Counted from the first letter of the stretch, positions 41,663 through 51,448 are shown. The stretch: DNA of 64,000 nucleotides from Brevibacillus_H sp049846925 (GCF_049846925.1 NZ_JBNCMT010000002.1:1-64000); one strand, 5' to 3'. Notes: generated by a model from the sequence alone, not told the origin. Program-made: numbers and translations.

Positions 41663-42775
41663 ATGCGTGTGCAGGATAAAATCCTTAGTGGCAGGGAAGT
41701 GAAGCTTGTGAAAAATGCACTAATGGAAATATTGACCCAAGAGCGAATGCAACGTTGGGCAAGCCCTCCAACTCATCATCTAACAATTGGTCTGGTATCA
41801 AAAGCGGAAAGACTGGTATGGACAAAAGGTCAATGGGATGAAGACAGCGCAGCAAAATCTCTCTATGAGATCGGTTCTATTACCAAGACGATCATCGGAC
41901 TATTGCTGGCAATTGGCGAACAGAAGGGAATTTGGAGTCGTTCCAATTCATTATCAGACCTCTTTCCCGAATGGTCATCAAGCTCGTTTGCACAACAAAC
42001 GACCCTCTTGCAGCTTGTGACCCATACAGCAGGTCTGCCAGAGGTTCCTGCAAACTTCCGAGATACGATCGTAGATAAGCTTGATCCTTATGCAAATTAT
42101 TCAGAAGGACATTTAATAGAAGCAGTTTTAAGAGAGAGCCCGAAAACTAAAAAAAGCCACCAGTACTCCAACTATGGCTTTGGGATACTCGGGTGGCTTC
42201 TTTCCAAACGATTAGGCAAAAACTTGGAAGATGCGCTAAATGATGAGGTTTTCAAACCTTTGGGAATGACTGATTCTCGCATCGGCTTGATTGCACAGAT
42301 GAATGAGAGCAACGGCTTCGCCACCCCTCTTCCGGTCTTTAATGCGAAAGGCAAATCTGTGCCTCACTGGCATTTTCTTGACACTATGGCAGGAGCCGGG
42401 GGCGTTTGTTCCACGATCACAGACATGCTTAACTACATCGAAGCACATTTGAACCTTACAGATGAACCAATACTGAGATCTGCGCTGGCACAATGCCATC
42501 AAGAGCACCATGCTATTTTTCCTGACAAAGGGATTGGAATCGGCTACGGTTGGATGTTCTATAAAGAAAAGGATGGCTCTACTACTCACTGGCACAATGG
42601 AGGAACATACGGATCAAGCAGTTTTGCCACTTTTAACCGAGACAAGCAAACGGGATTGGTCATTCTGTCCAATAATGGAACCGATCTTTGGAGTCAATTG
42701 CCGCTCATCGGTATGCACAAAATGAATGTAGATAAGTTGGCTCAAATGCTGACTACCAGGCTGTATCAAAGCTGA
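41663..42775 (+). CDS. Serine beta-lactamase-family (class C-like) hydrolase
   Basis: The protein of up to 370 residues has the class C beta-lactamase/esterase fold. It has the active Ser-X-X-Lys at S72-K75 (SITK), the Tyr-X-Asn motif Y168-S-N170 and the later THWHNGGTYGSSSF segment that stands in for KTG. There is no signal peptide, so it is probably a cytoplasmic esterase or peptidase rather than a resistance enzyme. The ATG at 41663 lacks a good ribosome binding site; the GTG at 41708 has AGGGAAG upstream and may be the true start. It is divergent from the merR operon and convergent with the repeat-protein cluster. Confidence 0.78.
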   Translation: MRVQDKILSGREVKLVKNALMEILTQERMQRWASPPTHHLTIGLVSKAERLVWTKGQWDEDSAAKSLYEIGSITKTIIGLLLAIGEQKGIWSRSNSLSDLFPEWSSSSFAQQTTLLQLVTHTAGLPEVPANFRDTIVDKLDPYANYSEGHLIEAVLRESPKTKKSHQYSNYGFGILGWLLSKRLGKNLEDALNDEVFKPLGMTDSRIGLIAQMNESNGFATPLPVFNAKGKSVPHWHFLDTMAGAGGVCSTITDMLNYIEAHLNLTDEPILRSALAQCHQEHHAIFPDKGIGIGYGWMFYKEKDGSTTHWHNGGTYGSSSFATFNRDKQTGLVILSNNGTDLWSQLPLIGMHKMNVDKLAQMLTTRLYQS

Positions 42776-42787
42776 TTTGTCACTTTT

Positions 42788-44188
42788 TTAGCGAAACAGA
42801 ATGAGAATTTGGTTCGGTCCGGTTCGTCTCATCACCCAATACCCGCTTTCTGTATTTGTAGCGATCCCGCCATCGCTGGGCAGGCAATAGCCGCCTACGA
42901 AACAAGTCCCGTCATCTCGGACGAGAAGCTTTCCGATTAGACCAACCGCTGCCCATTCCGGTCGATCCATACGAGATCGGCACGGTTTCTCCGGTTCCCA
43001 GAATGGATTGATTACAGGTCGTCTCTCGGTCCTCTCTGGAGCGAGAATTCTACCATCCTGATCAGTAACGGCTGGAAAAAAGACATCCTCGTACTGCTTG
43101 CGGTTCCATTCATCGAGCAGGAATTTGCCACAAGCAGGATCTTCCACATCGGCTAGATACCCTGGATTGGAGCTAGTCACTCCCAGAATGTAGCTATCAC
43201 TTGCAGTTGCCTTACGAATTTTCTCACTACCACTGGCAAACGTCACGAAATAGCCTACGTCTATCAGCTCTCCGTTAGAAGATTCAAACATCTCTGCAAA
43301 GTCGCAGGCACCTGCGGAAGTGATTACTCCAGCCGTGGTTACCGTTGAATCGAAACAGGCGGTTCCGTTACTTTGGATTTTGGCGACGACACCCGCTGTA
43401 GAATACTGAGAAGGACCGTTCATCAGATACCAGGAAAAGGGCAGATCACCGCCAGCAGGGTTAGGCTGCCCGTCCCTCCCCATGACATGGACACCTTGCA
43501 AGCCATTGGTGGCAGTAAAAAAGCCTTCTGCATGGGATTGGGCTGCGTCTGCCCTTGTATTGCTTCCTTGCGCATGAGAAGAATTACCGGAAGCCTCCGT
43601 TGAACTACCCTCTGCATGAGCTGCAAAAGCTGAAGCAGTGGTAAAAGATCCCTCTGCATGAGCAGTGAAACCTGTAGCTTTCGTTGCACTACCCTCCGCA
43701 TGAGAAGATACACCACTCGCAGTTGTCGTCTCACCCTCCGCATGAGCAGCAGAACCAGTAGCCTGGGTAAAAATGCCCTCCGCATGGGAAAAATCACCGC
43801 TGGCAATCGGACCTGGGAAAAATTCAACATTGTTTGAACCCCCTTCCGCATGAGATGCAAATCCGCTGGCTCTAGTACCAACCCCTTCTGCATGAGATCC
43901 ATTTCCGCTTGCTATTGTCTGGAAACCTTCCGCATGGGATGCCTCACCACTTGCTTTCGTAAGTTCTCCCTCGGCATGCGAGCCATTCGCCTCAGCAATG
44001 GTTTGGTATCCTTCTGAATGAGCAGTCACACCAATGGCAGTAGTTTGATACCCTTCTGCATGCGAGGCTTCACCAAACGTAATCGTAAGTTCTCCTTCCG
44101 CATGGGACGCAGGCCCGCCTGCTGTAGTATTGTTCCCTTCCGCCTCCGAGCACGGACCAAAAGCGTTATTATTGCATCCATCTGGCAT
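42788..44188 (-). CDS. SHAEG-repeat protein with Peptidase_G2-like domain, copy A
   Basis: The 466-residue protein begins MPDGCNNNAFGPCSEAEGN, then has 14 copies of a 14-residue repeat ending in SHAEG or AHAEG with T-A-S-G in the middle (for example FQTIASGNGSHAEG). A Gly-rich linker leads to the C-terminal domain of about 190 residues (CDFAEMFESSNGELIDVGYFVTF, GVTSSNPG, LLDEWNRKQYED). The repeats resemble YadA-head-type beta-roll turns. The C-terminus resembles Peptidase_G2, an autocleaving chaperone of phage tail proteins. No signal peptide is present. The ATG at 44188 follows AAAGGATG. It is the last of three tandem paralogues. Confidence 0.8.
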   Translation of the reverse strand: MPDGCNNNAFGPCSEAEGNNTTAGGPASHAEGELTITFGEASHAEGYQTTAIGVTAHSEGYQTIAEANGSHAEGELTKASGEASHAEGFQTIASGNGSHAEGVGTRASGFASHAEGGSNNVEFFPGPIASGDFSHAEGIFTQATGSAAHAEGETTTASGVSSHAEGSATKATGFTAHAEGSFTTASAFAAHAEGSSTEASGNSSHAQGSNTRADAAQSHAEGFFTATNGLQGVHVMGRDGQPNPAGGDLPFSWYLMNGPSQYSTAGVVAKIQSNGTACFDSTVTTAGVITSAGACDFAEMFESSNGELIDVGYFVTFASGSEKIRKATASDSYILGVTSSNPGYLADVEDPACGKFLLDEWNRKQYEDVFFPAVTDQDGRILAPERTERRPVINPFWEPEKPCRSRMDRPEWAAVGLIGKLLVRDDGTCFVGGYCLPSDGGIATNTESGYWVMRRTGPNQILILFR

Positions 44189-44238
44189 AGGAATCATCCT
44201 TTCTTTTGTTGGCTTATCAGCGTTATCCTAACTTTGCA

Positions 44239-45933
44239 TTAACGGAATACAACAAGAACTTGATTGGTTCCAGTCCGTTTCAATATCCGATAACCTGTTT
44301 CAGATTTGGTGGCGATTCCCTCATTATTGGGCATACAGTACCCTCCAACTACACAGGTTCCGTCGTCTCGGACAAGGAGTTTGCCGATCATGCCCACTGC
44401 TGCCCATTCCGGTCTTTCCAAGCGGGAACGGCACGGCTTCTCCGGTTCCCAAAAAGGATTTAGAACAGGACGTTTCTCCATTCGTTCAGGAACGATAATA
44501 TTGCCTTCCCGATCCGTAATAGCAGGAAGTACGATATCTTCGTACTGCTTGCGGTTCCATTCGTCGAGCAGAAATTTGCCACATGCTGGGTCTTCCGCAT
44601 CTGCCAGTACTCCTGGATTAGAGCTGGTGATCCCCAAAATGTAGTCGTCACTTGCGTTTGCTTTGCGGATTTTCTCACTGGCACCGTCAAGGGTTACAAA
44701 ATAACCAACGTCAATCAACTCGCCGGTTGAGGTTTCATACATCTCGGCAAAGTCGCAGGCGCCAGCAGCCGTGTTAAAGGCAGAGGCAGTAACTGTTGAA
44801 TCGAAGCAGGCTGTGCCGTTACTTTGGATTTTGGCTACAACTCCTGCTGTTGAGTAAGGAGCGGCTCCGTTCACCAGAAACCAGGAAAAGGGTAGGTCGC
44901 CGCCAGCCGGGTTAGGGGCCCCATTTTGTCCCATGACGTGGACGCCTATCAAACCGTTTGCGCTGGTTCTTCCGCCCTCTGTATGGGCTAACGATGCATT
45001 TGCTATGGTTGCAGATCCTTCTGCATGAGCTGAAGTAGCACTTGCTATACTGCCATCACCTTCCGCATGAGCCGATTGTCCTGTTGCTTGAGTACCAAGC
45101 CCTTCTGCGTGAGAGCCAAATCCGCTGGAGGTGGTACTGACACCCTCCGCATGAGCAGCAACTCCGCTGGCCTTGGTCTCAATGCCTTCCGCGTGAGAAG
45201 AAGGTCCGCTGGCTTCTGTAGAGGTTCCTTCTGCATGAGCCGCTCGTGCAGTAGCATCAGTGCCTTCCCCTTCCGCATGGGAGGCAAATCCGCTTGCTAA
45301 TGTAGAGTTACCTTCCGCATGGGAAGAAACGCCGCTTGCTAGAGAAAACGCTCCTTCTACATGAGCGCCTAAGTTTGATGCTTCTGTTGTGAACCCCTCA
45401 GCATGAGAGGCAAATCCACTAGAGGTAGTTCCACTTCCTTCCGCATGGGAATTAACTCCGCTGGCCGTTGTGTTGTCTCCTTCCGCATGAGCAGCATCGT
45501 TTGTCGCCTTAGTAGATATACCTTCCGCATGGGAAAAGTTGCCGCTGGCTATCGGAGCAGGAGTAGAAGCAATATCTGGTGTACCTCCTTCCGCATGAGC
45601 GCCGAGTCCACTGGCGGTTGTAGCAATCCCTTCTGCATGAGAGGCATTTCCACTTGCCGTTGCTTGGAAGCCTTCCGCATGGGATGCCTCACCGCTTGCT
45701 TTCGTAAGTTCACCCTCGGCATGCGAGCCGTTCGCTTCAGCAATGGTTTGATATCCTTCTGAATGAGCAGTCACACCAATGGCAGTTGTCTGATATCCTT
45801 CCGCATGAGAAGCTTCACCAAAAGTAATGGTAAGTTCACCTTCCGCATGGGATGCAGGTCCACCAGCCGTGGTATTATTACCTTCCGCCTCCGAGCAAGG
45901 ACCAAAAGCGTTATTATTGCATCCATCTGACAT
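44239..45933 (-). CDS. SHAEG-repeat protein with Peptidase_G2-like domain, copy B
   Basis: The 564-residue protein begins MSDGCNNNAFGPC, has 21 SHAEG-type repeats (one AHVEG variant) and the same C-terminal domain (CDFAEMYETSTGELIDVGYFVTL, GITSSNPG, WEPEKPCRSRLERPEWAAVGMIG). It exceeds copy A by 98 residues, exactly seven repeats of 14. A non-repeat insertion (GGTPDIASTPAPIASGNF) lies after repeat 7, at the same place as in the other copies. The ATG at 45933 follows AGGAGGCGCTTTGC. The 50-bp gap to copy A has the same layout as the gap upstream. Confidence 0.8.
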   Translation of the reverse strand: MSDGCNNNAFGPCSEAEGNNTTAGGPASHAEGELTITFGEASHAEGYQTTAIGVTAHSEGYQTIAEANGSHAEGELTKASGEASHAEGFQATASGNASHAEGIATTASGLGAHAEGGTPDIASTPAPIASGNFSHAEGISTKATNDAAHAEGDNTTASGVNSHAEGSGTTSSGFASHAEGFTTEASNLGAHVEGAFSLASGVSSHAEGNSTLASGFASHAEGEGTDATARAAHAEGTSTEASGPSSHAEGIETKASGVAAHAEGVSTTSSGFGSHAEGLGTQATGQSAHAEGDGSIASATSAHAEGSATIANASLAHTEGGRTSANGLIGVHVMGQNGAPNPAGGDLPFSWFLVNGAAPYSTAGVVAKIQSNGTACFDSTVTASAFNTAAGACDFAEMYETSTGELIDVGYFVTLDGASEKIRKANASDDYILGITSSNPGVLADAEDPACGKFLLDEWNRKQYEDIVLPAITDREGNIIVPERMEKRPVLNPFWEPEKPCRSRLERPEWAAVGMIGKLLVRDDGTCVVGGYCMPNNEGIATKSETGYRILKRTGTNQVLVVFR

Positions 45934-45973
45934 GCAAAGCGCCTCCTTTATTGATAAGGCTTGTAAGTAGTTT

Positions 45974-47815
45974 TTAGCGGAACAAAACAAGAATCTGATT
46001 AGGCCCTGTCCGTTTCATTACCCAATATCCACTTTCTGTTTTCGTTGCGATCCCATCATTGTTGGGCATGCAATAACCAGCAGGTATACAGGTTCCATCG
46101 TCACGTACAAGAAGCTTGCCGACAAGCCCAACCGCAGCCCATTCAGGCCTTTCCATGCGAGATCGGCATGGCTTTTCCGGTTCCCAGAAGGGATTGCGAA
46201 CAGGTCGTCTCTCCGTCCGCTCGGGAACGATTATATTGCCCTCGTGATCGGTAACTGCAGGATGTATGAAATCCTCATATTGTTTTCGGTTCCATTCATC
46301 GAGCAAAAATTTGCCACAAGCAGGGTCTTCCGAATCTGCAATGATCCCTGGATTGGAGCTTGTCACCCCTAGGATATAGCTGTCACTTGCTGTTGCTTTA
46401 CGGATTTTTTCCCCGGTTTCATCAAATGTCACGAAATAGCCGACGTCAATCGTCTCTCCGGTTGAAGATTCAAACATCTCAGCAAAGTCGCACGCTCCAG
46501 CAGAAGTGATTACCCCGGCTGTGGTTACCGTTGAATCGAAACATGCAGAGCCGTTACTCAGGATTTTGGCAACGACTCCAAAGTTTATCAGATACCAGGA
46601 AAAGGAGAGGTCACCGCTAAGAGGGTTCGGGCCGCCATTGGTTCCCATGACATGGGCACCTTGCAAACCACCGGCATGAGTTGCCAATCCTTCGGTATGG
46701 GAAAATGCTCCATTAGCGATTGTGCTTTGTCCCTCAGCATGGGACGCAGGTCCGCTGGCAGTTGTAAAGGTTCCTTCCGCATGAGCAGATAAACTGGAAG
46801 CTAGTGTACTATTTCCCTCTGCATGAGATGTAATTCCACTAGCCACTGTAGCTCCTCCCTCCGCATGGGATGCCGGTCCGCTGGCCTCGGTACTGAATCC
46901 TTCCGCATGAGCTGCAGCAACTGTAGCTTTCGTATTTGATCCCTCTGCATGGGAAGCTTGGGCACTGGCAATAGTTGTAAACCCTTCCGCATGAGCTCCT
47001 TCCGCTGTGGCTTGAGTAGATCTCCCTTCCGCATGAGCAGCAATGCCGCTAGCGATTGTGAGGAGGCCCTCCGCATGAGCATCCGGACCTGTCGCCTGTG
47101 TTTGTTCCCCTTCTGCATGAGCACCGGGACCGCTGGCAGTTGTATTTCTCCCTTCTGCGTGAGAGTGTGTACCGCTAGCAGTTGTCAGTGAACCCTCCGA
47201 ATGAGCCGCATCACCTGTAGCCTTGGTTTGAGAACCCTCCGCATGAGAAACATCCCCTTCGGCCTTGGTTTGCAGACCTTCTGCATGAGAAAAAGTTCCA
47301 CTGGCCATGGACTCAGCACCCTCCGCATGAGCGGCATCTCCACTGGCAACTGAACCCTGCCCTTCCGCATGAGCCGCAGGGGCTGTAGCTTGTGTTCTTA
47401 ATCCTTCTGCGTGGGAAAAATCACCGCTGGCAACCGGGCCTGGAGCAAATACAGGATTTTCTGTACCACCTTCGGCATGAGCGGCAAAGCCACTGGCGGT
47501 TGTCACAAAACCTTCCGCATGAGCGGCATTACCACTAGCAGTAGTCTGCAATCCTTCCGCATGCGATGCCTCACCGCTTGCAGTCGTAAGCTCCCCCTCT
47601 GCATGTGAACCATTTCCACCAGCTATCGTTTGGTATCCCTCCGAATGAGCAGTAACACCAATGGCAGTAGTCTGATATCCTTCCGCATGAGAGGCTTCGC
47701 CAAAAGTAATGGTTAGTTCGCCTTCCGCATGGGATGCGGGTCCACCTGCTGTCGTATTGTGCCCTTCCGCCTCAGCACACGGCCCAAAAGCGTTATTGTT
47801 GCATCCATCTGCCAT
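45974..47815 (-). CDS. SHAEG-repeat protein with Peptidase_G2-like domain, copy C
   Basis: The 613-residue protein begins MADGCNNNAFGPC and has 25 SHAEG-type repeats. The C-terminal domain follows, with CDFAEMFESSTGETIDVGYFVTF, GVTSSNPG and WEPEKPCRSRMERPEWAAVGLVG. The linker before the C-terminal domain is about seven residues shorter than in the other two (YLINFGVVAK). It is the first gene of the set, so the promoter lies upstream of 47815. Expression of three graded lengths of one fibre-like protein is suggested. The ATG at 47815 is the start shared with the paralogues; an upstream ATG is too close to AAAGG. Confidence 0.8.
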   Translation of the reverse strand: MADGCNNNAFGPCAEAEGHNTTAGGPASHAEGELTITFGEASHAEGYQTTAIGVTAHSEGYQTIAGGNGSHAEGELTTASGEASHAEGLQTTASGNAAHAEGFVTTASGFAAHAEGGTENPVFAPGPVASGDFSHAEGLRTQATAPAAHAEGQGSVASGDAAHAEGAESMASGTFSHAEGLQTKAEGDVSHAEGSQTKATGDAAHSEGSLTTASGTHSHAEGRNTTASGPGAHAEGEQTQATGPDAHAEGLLTIASGIAAHAEGRSTQATAEGAHAEGFTTIASAQASHAEGSNTKATVAAAHAEGFSTEASGPASHAEGGATVASGITSHAEGNSTLASSLSAHAEGTFTTASGPASHAEGQSTIANGAFSHTEGLATHAGGLQGAHVMGTNGGPNPLSGDLSFSWYLINFGVVAKILSNGSACFDSTVTTAGVITSAGACDFAEMFESSTGETIDVGYFVTFDETGEKIRKATASDSYILGVTSSNPGIIADSEDPACGKFLLDEWNRKQYEDFIHPAVTDHEGNIIVPERTERRPVRNPFWEPEKPCRSRMERPEWAAVGLVGKLLVRDDGTCIPAGYCMPNNDGIATKTESGYWVMKRTGPNQILVLFR

Positions 47816-47824
47816 TTGAGTCAT

Positions 47825-48083
47825 CCTTTCTGGTTACTTGATCATGTTTTGCTTTGATCCATCTCTTTCCTTGAAAAAGAAGTTTACGAGATATTCACCC
47901 AAAGGGAACTAGGCTACTATTTACTTCGATAAATAACAATACAGTTTATGAAAGAATGAGAAGTTTGCTTGTTCGAGTGACATGCCCGTTACCGCATGGA
48001 TACGCAGGTTAATAACCATTTTTAGGGGAATTGGTACTTATTTAGCAATATTTTGGGGAGGTGAGAATCCTATGTTCTCATAT
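47825..48083. other. Upstream region of the SHAEG cluster
   Basis: No gene is seen. The region must hold the promoter of the three SHAEG genes on the minus strand, but no clear sigma-A, sigma-E or sigma-K pair could be fixed by eye. A short direct palindrome GAGAA..TTCTC lies at 48063-48080. Confidence 0.4.
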
Positions 48084-48110
48084 AAAAAAAACGACATCTC
48101 TGCCGTTTTC
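48084..48110 (-). terminator. Short terminator after the quinone oxidoreductase gene
   Basis: ACGGCA and TGTCGT form a six-pair stem on the minus strand, followed by eight Ts. Confidence 0.6.
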
Positions 48111-48170
48111 ATAGTAGTTTACTATGGTGAACAATAGGTTGGTTTCAGTGGTTTGCAAGACTTTGTTCTC

Positions 48171-49082
48171 TTATTTGACCGTGATGACTACGTTCCCCTT
48201 TTTATGCCCTTGTTCTACATATCGATGAGCCTCGCGAATTTGCTCCAAAGGATATCGTCGATCGATGACTGCTTGTAGCTTCCCTGTCTCGAATAGTTCT
48301 TTGAGCAAGAGCAGATCTTCTATTCGTTCCTTTGCTACTCCCTGCCCTTCCACCGACACAAATGTCCCGTTAGTCGTCAATACTTTCTTGCAAATAGATT
48401 TTGAGGTTTTCCCTACAGCATCAAAGATGATGTCATAACGCTCGCTTCTTTGCGTGAAATCTTCTTTGGTGTAATCGATGACCCGACTGGCTCCCAGCGA
48501 TTTCACCAACTCGATATTTGTAGTACTGCATATCCCTGTAACCTCAGCACCAAGATACTTGGCAAGCTGTACAGCGGACGTCCCTACTGCTCCAGAGGCT
48601 CCATAAACAAGAACCTTTTTGCCTTTCTGGATATTTCCTTTTCTCAGAAAATGGAGTGCAGTGGTTCCTCCAAAAAGTATGGCAACAGCTTCCTCATAAC
48701 TCGCATTGGTTGGTTTTATTGCCACCAAACCGTCTTCCGGCAAACTGATGTACTCGGCATAGGCACCAAATTGCATACCAGTAAAGGAAAATACCTGGTC
48801 ACCTTTTTTAAAACGCTTCACATCTTTTCCGATTTCCTCGATTTCTCCCGCTAACTCCACTCCAAGTATCGGTTTTCTTGGTTTTGTGATACCTAAGAAT
48901 AGTCGCATAGGTATCCAGTACAAGAGCGGACTATTAAACGTTCGGACTCGACAGTCCCCTGAAGTTACCGCTGTCGCATGAATCTTTACCAGTACTTCCT
49001 TATCCTTGGGAACAGGTTTTTCTACCATTTTGAGCTCCAGAACATCTGGTGATCCGTATTTTGTACAGACAACTGCTCTCAT
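48171..49082 (-). CDS. Zinc-free quinone oxidoreductase (MDR family)
   Basis: The 303-residue protein is a medium-chain dehydrogenase/reductase of the NADPH:quinone reductase type. It has a GroES-like N-terminal domain (VVCTKYGSPDVLELKMVEKP), the ELAGEIEEIGKDVKRFKKGDQVF stretch and a nucleotide-binding domain (VLVYGASGAVGTSAVQLAKYLGAEVTG). The structural and catalytic zinc-ligand Cys sets are absent. The substrate is unknown. The ATG at 49082 follows GGAGG. A decayed paralogue lies at 50642-51448, on the far side of a beta-propeller gene. Confidence 0.88.
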   Translation of the reverse strand: MRAVVCTKYGSPDVLELKMVEKPVPKDKEVLVKIHATAVTSGDCRVRTFNSPLLYWIPMRLFLGITKPRKPILGVELAGEIEEIGKDVKRFKKGDQVFSFTGMQFGAYAEYISLPEDGLVAIKPTNASYEEAVAILFGGTTALHFLRKGNIQKGKKVLVYGASGAVGTSAVQLAKYLGAEVTGICSTTNIELVKSLGASRVIDYTKEDFTQRSERYDIIFDAVGKTSKSICKKVLTTNGTFVSVEGQGVAKERIEDLLLLKELFETGKLQAVIDRRYPLEQIREAHRYVEQGHKKGNVVITVK

Positions 49083-49247
49083 AGGGATTCCTCCACATTT
49101 CAATTTTGCAGTAAGTATATCTACAACATGGCATTGACTTGACAAATGAATACAAAAATATCAATTTTATGTCATTATTAGAAAAATAAGCAGAACAATG
49201 ATATTCTGAACGTGTATAAATTATAGAATATTGAAAGGAAGTTAAAG

Positions 49248-50567
49248 ATGGGCATACGATTTCCATTCACACTTTCACTCATAGCATTTGCATTTCTGTT
49301 GCTTTCTGTTTTTCCAACACAGGGATATGCTGAAACCAAACCGCCTGTAAAGTGGACATACAAGTTGTCGGTTAATGATCCTGATGTGCAGGAGGGAGAA
49401 TACATACCAGTATGGAAGTCCATTGAGCAACTAAATGAGAATATTTACATCACGTTTACGTACAAGAATCCGCGTACAGCCCTCCAGGTTATTGGTGTTG
49501 ACGGAAAAAAGAAGTGGGATATCATTGCCAATACGAGCGGGAAGTATCATTTTACCTCAACCCCTGATACCGACGGAGCCGTGTATGTTTACACGAAGGA
49601 AATGAGCGAATTTCAAAAATACGACTCCAAAGGCAGCATGGCTTGGAGCATGCCGTTGACGAATGGGACCTTTCCATCCAAGGCGGTTATCGGATCAAAG
49701 GGATTGGTATACATCATGCATGAAATAGTGCCAGATGTGTTTGAATTGGTAGCAGTAGATAAAAAGACAGGAAAAACGGCATGGAAGTACGAGCCAGTAT
49801 CATACCGATCGTTTTCCGCAGAAGAGCAGCTTGTTATTGGTCCCGATGGAACGATTTACATGTGGATTACACCTAATACACTTTCGGCCATTCGCTACGA
49901 TGGAAAAGTAAAATGGACAAAGAATATCAATGCGTTCATTCTTTCCACACCTATTTTCGACAAGAAAGGAAATCTGTATCTTTTTACTTCCAAAGGAATA
50001 TCAGCACTTGATAAGGAAGGCGAGAAAATCTGGACATATCAACCGAAGGATGGGCACTTCTTTCATATGGCACGAGGTGAGGATGGCACGTTGTTTTTGA
50101 AGTATGAAAACAAGATTCATGCTGTCAAGCCGGACGGCAAATTCAAGTGGGAATATACGCTAAAACAGGATGAAGACAAAGCCGAAAGGCAGTTTGTCGG
50201 CGTTCCGTTAGCTGGGAAAGACGGCTCGCTGTATGTGCTTGCCGAGGGTGATCGATCAACTGAACCTTACTATTTGTACGCTATCGATAAAAATGGAAAA
50301 GAAAAATGGGTTAGTGAATTGCAGGGAGACTTTTCGGGATTCTTCGTTTTTCCAATGGATACGAAAATACAAATAGATAAAGATGGAATTCTCTATGTTC
50401 CAATTAGAAACAAGATTTTTGCGGTGACTCCAAAAGGGAAAGAAGAATGGACACTGGAATACGACAGAGATGACTTTGCAGGGCCAATTATTGGAGCTGA
50501 TAGCAGTGTATATATCGGTTATGAGAATAAACTAACGGCAATCAAAAAAGGCAAAAAGAGCAAGTAG
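49248..50567 (+). CDS. Secreted PQQ-type beta-propeller repeat protein
   Basis: The 439-residue exported protein has a signal peptide (LSLIAFAFLLLSVFPTQGYA). About seven repeats of the PQQ/WD-like propeller blade follow, each ending in a Trp strand (KKKWDI, KTAWKY, KVKWTK, EKIWTY, KFKWEY, KEKWVS and KEEWTL). There is no PQQ-dependent dehydrogenase signature, so it is a scaffold or binding protein outside the cell. The start is ATG after AAAGGAAG. It has a strong terminator and lies between two related oxidoreductase genes on the other strand. Confidence 0.85.
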   Translation: MGIRFPFTLSLIAFAFLLLSVFPTQGYAETKPPVKWTYKLSVNDPDVQEGEYIPVWKSIEQLNENIYITFTYKNPRTALQVIGVDGKKKWDIIANTSGKYHFTSTPDTDGAVYVYTKEMSEFQKYDSKGSMAWSMPLTNGTFPSKAVIGSKGLVYIMHEIVPDVFELVAVDKKTGKTAWKYEPVSYRSFSAEEQLVIGPDGTIYMWITPNTLSAIRYDGKVKWTKNINAFILSTPIFDKKGNLYLFTSKGISALDKEGEKIWTYQPKDGHFFHMARGEDGTLFLKYENKIHAVKPDGKFKWEYTLKQDEDKAERQFVGVPLAGKDGSLYVLAEGDRSTEPYYLYAIDKNGKEKWVSELQGDFSGFFVFPMDTKIQIDKDGILYVPIRNKIFAVTPKGKEEWTLEYDRDDFAGPIIGADSSVYIGYENKLTAIKKGKKSK

Positions 50568-50598
50568 TCTTTAATCGTCCTGCAAATGGTTCCCCACG

Positions 50599-50632
50599 AA
50601 AAAACGCGGTCTCCTTGAGGCTGCGTTTTTTT
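50599..50632. terminator. Bidirectional terminator
   Basis: AAAAAACGC and GCGTTTTTTT flank a short loop between the propeller gene and the convergent pseudogene. Confidence 0.8.
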
Positions 50633-50641
50633 ACCGTTTCA

Positions 50642-51448
50642 TCACTCGTCCTTCACATATATGATGACATTCCCCCTTTTGTGCCCTTGTTCAACATAGC
50701 GATGGGCCTCGGAACTCTGTTCCAACAGATAGCGTCTATCGATGACTGATTTTATTTTTCCTGCCTCAATCAGTTCTTTGAGGAAAAGTAAATCTTCATA
50801 TTTATCGATACTCGCATTCCCGCCTATCACTTTCTTGCCGCTTGTCATAGAAATCCACAACCCCTGAATAATCGGTGATAGCTCCATGTGGACGGCTCTC
50901 AGATAGACTCCATTTTGCTTGAGTGATTTTACACAGTCTGAAAACGGACTCTTGCCTACCGTGTCAAAAATAACATCATAGGTCTCCCTGCTTCGGTTAA
51001 AATCCCCTTTCGTGTAATCAATGACCTTATCAGCTCCCAAAGATTTCACCAATTCCAGATTCGTGGCACTGCATACCCCGGTAACCTCTGCCCCCATGTA
51101 CTTGGCAATTTGTACCGCAAACGTACCTACGCTTCCAGAAGCACCATAGACAAGAACTTTTTGCCCTACTTGGATCTTTCCTTTTCTGAGAAAATGCAAT
51201 GCAGTCATTCCCCCTATAGGAACGGATGCTGCTTCCTCAAAGGTCATGTTACTTTTTTTGGTCGTGTGAGACCGTTATAAAGTCTCGCTAGGAATGGGGC
51301 GGCTTTTCGGATGCGCCAATCCCCTGCTGTTACGGTTGTTGCATAGATTCGTACTCGAATTTCATTATCCTTGGGAATCGGTTTTTTCAATCTCTTTGAG
51401 CTGAAGAACTTCAGGTGGTCCGTACTTCGTGTACACGACAGCTTTCAT
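50642..51448 (-). pseudogene. Decayed quinone oxidoreductase paralogue
   Basis: The C-terminal 201 codons are intact and match the gene at 48171 closely (FLRKGKIQVGQKVLVYGASGSVGTFAVQIAKYMG). Upstream an ATG at 51448 starts MKAVVYTKYGPPEVLQL, but a frameshift lies near the run of Ts at 51371-51376. A second break follows LTRPKK near 51255. Compared with the paralogue about 57 residues are deleted between KPRK and SYEEA. The product cannot form a complete GroES-like domain. It is therefore a pseudogene, unless assembly errors explain the homopolymer shifts. Confidence 0.85.

Noticed and set aside
43400..47600. Several open frames on both strands inside the SHAEG genes
   Set aside because: They follow from the 42-bp DNA repeat being open in several frames. 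They lack ribosome binding sites and have highly skewed composition.
42788..47815. Prophage tail module
   Set aside because: Only the repeat and Peptidase_G2-like proteins recall phage. Flanking genes are a beta-lactamase-family hydrolase and a quinone oxidoreductase, with no terminase, capsid, portal, integrase or lysis genes.
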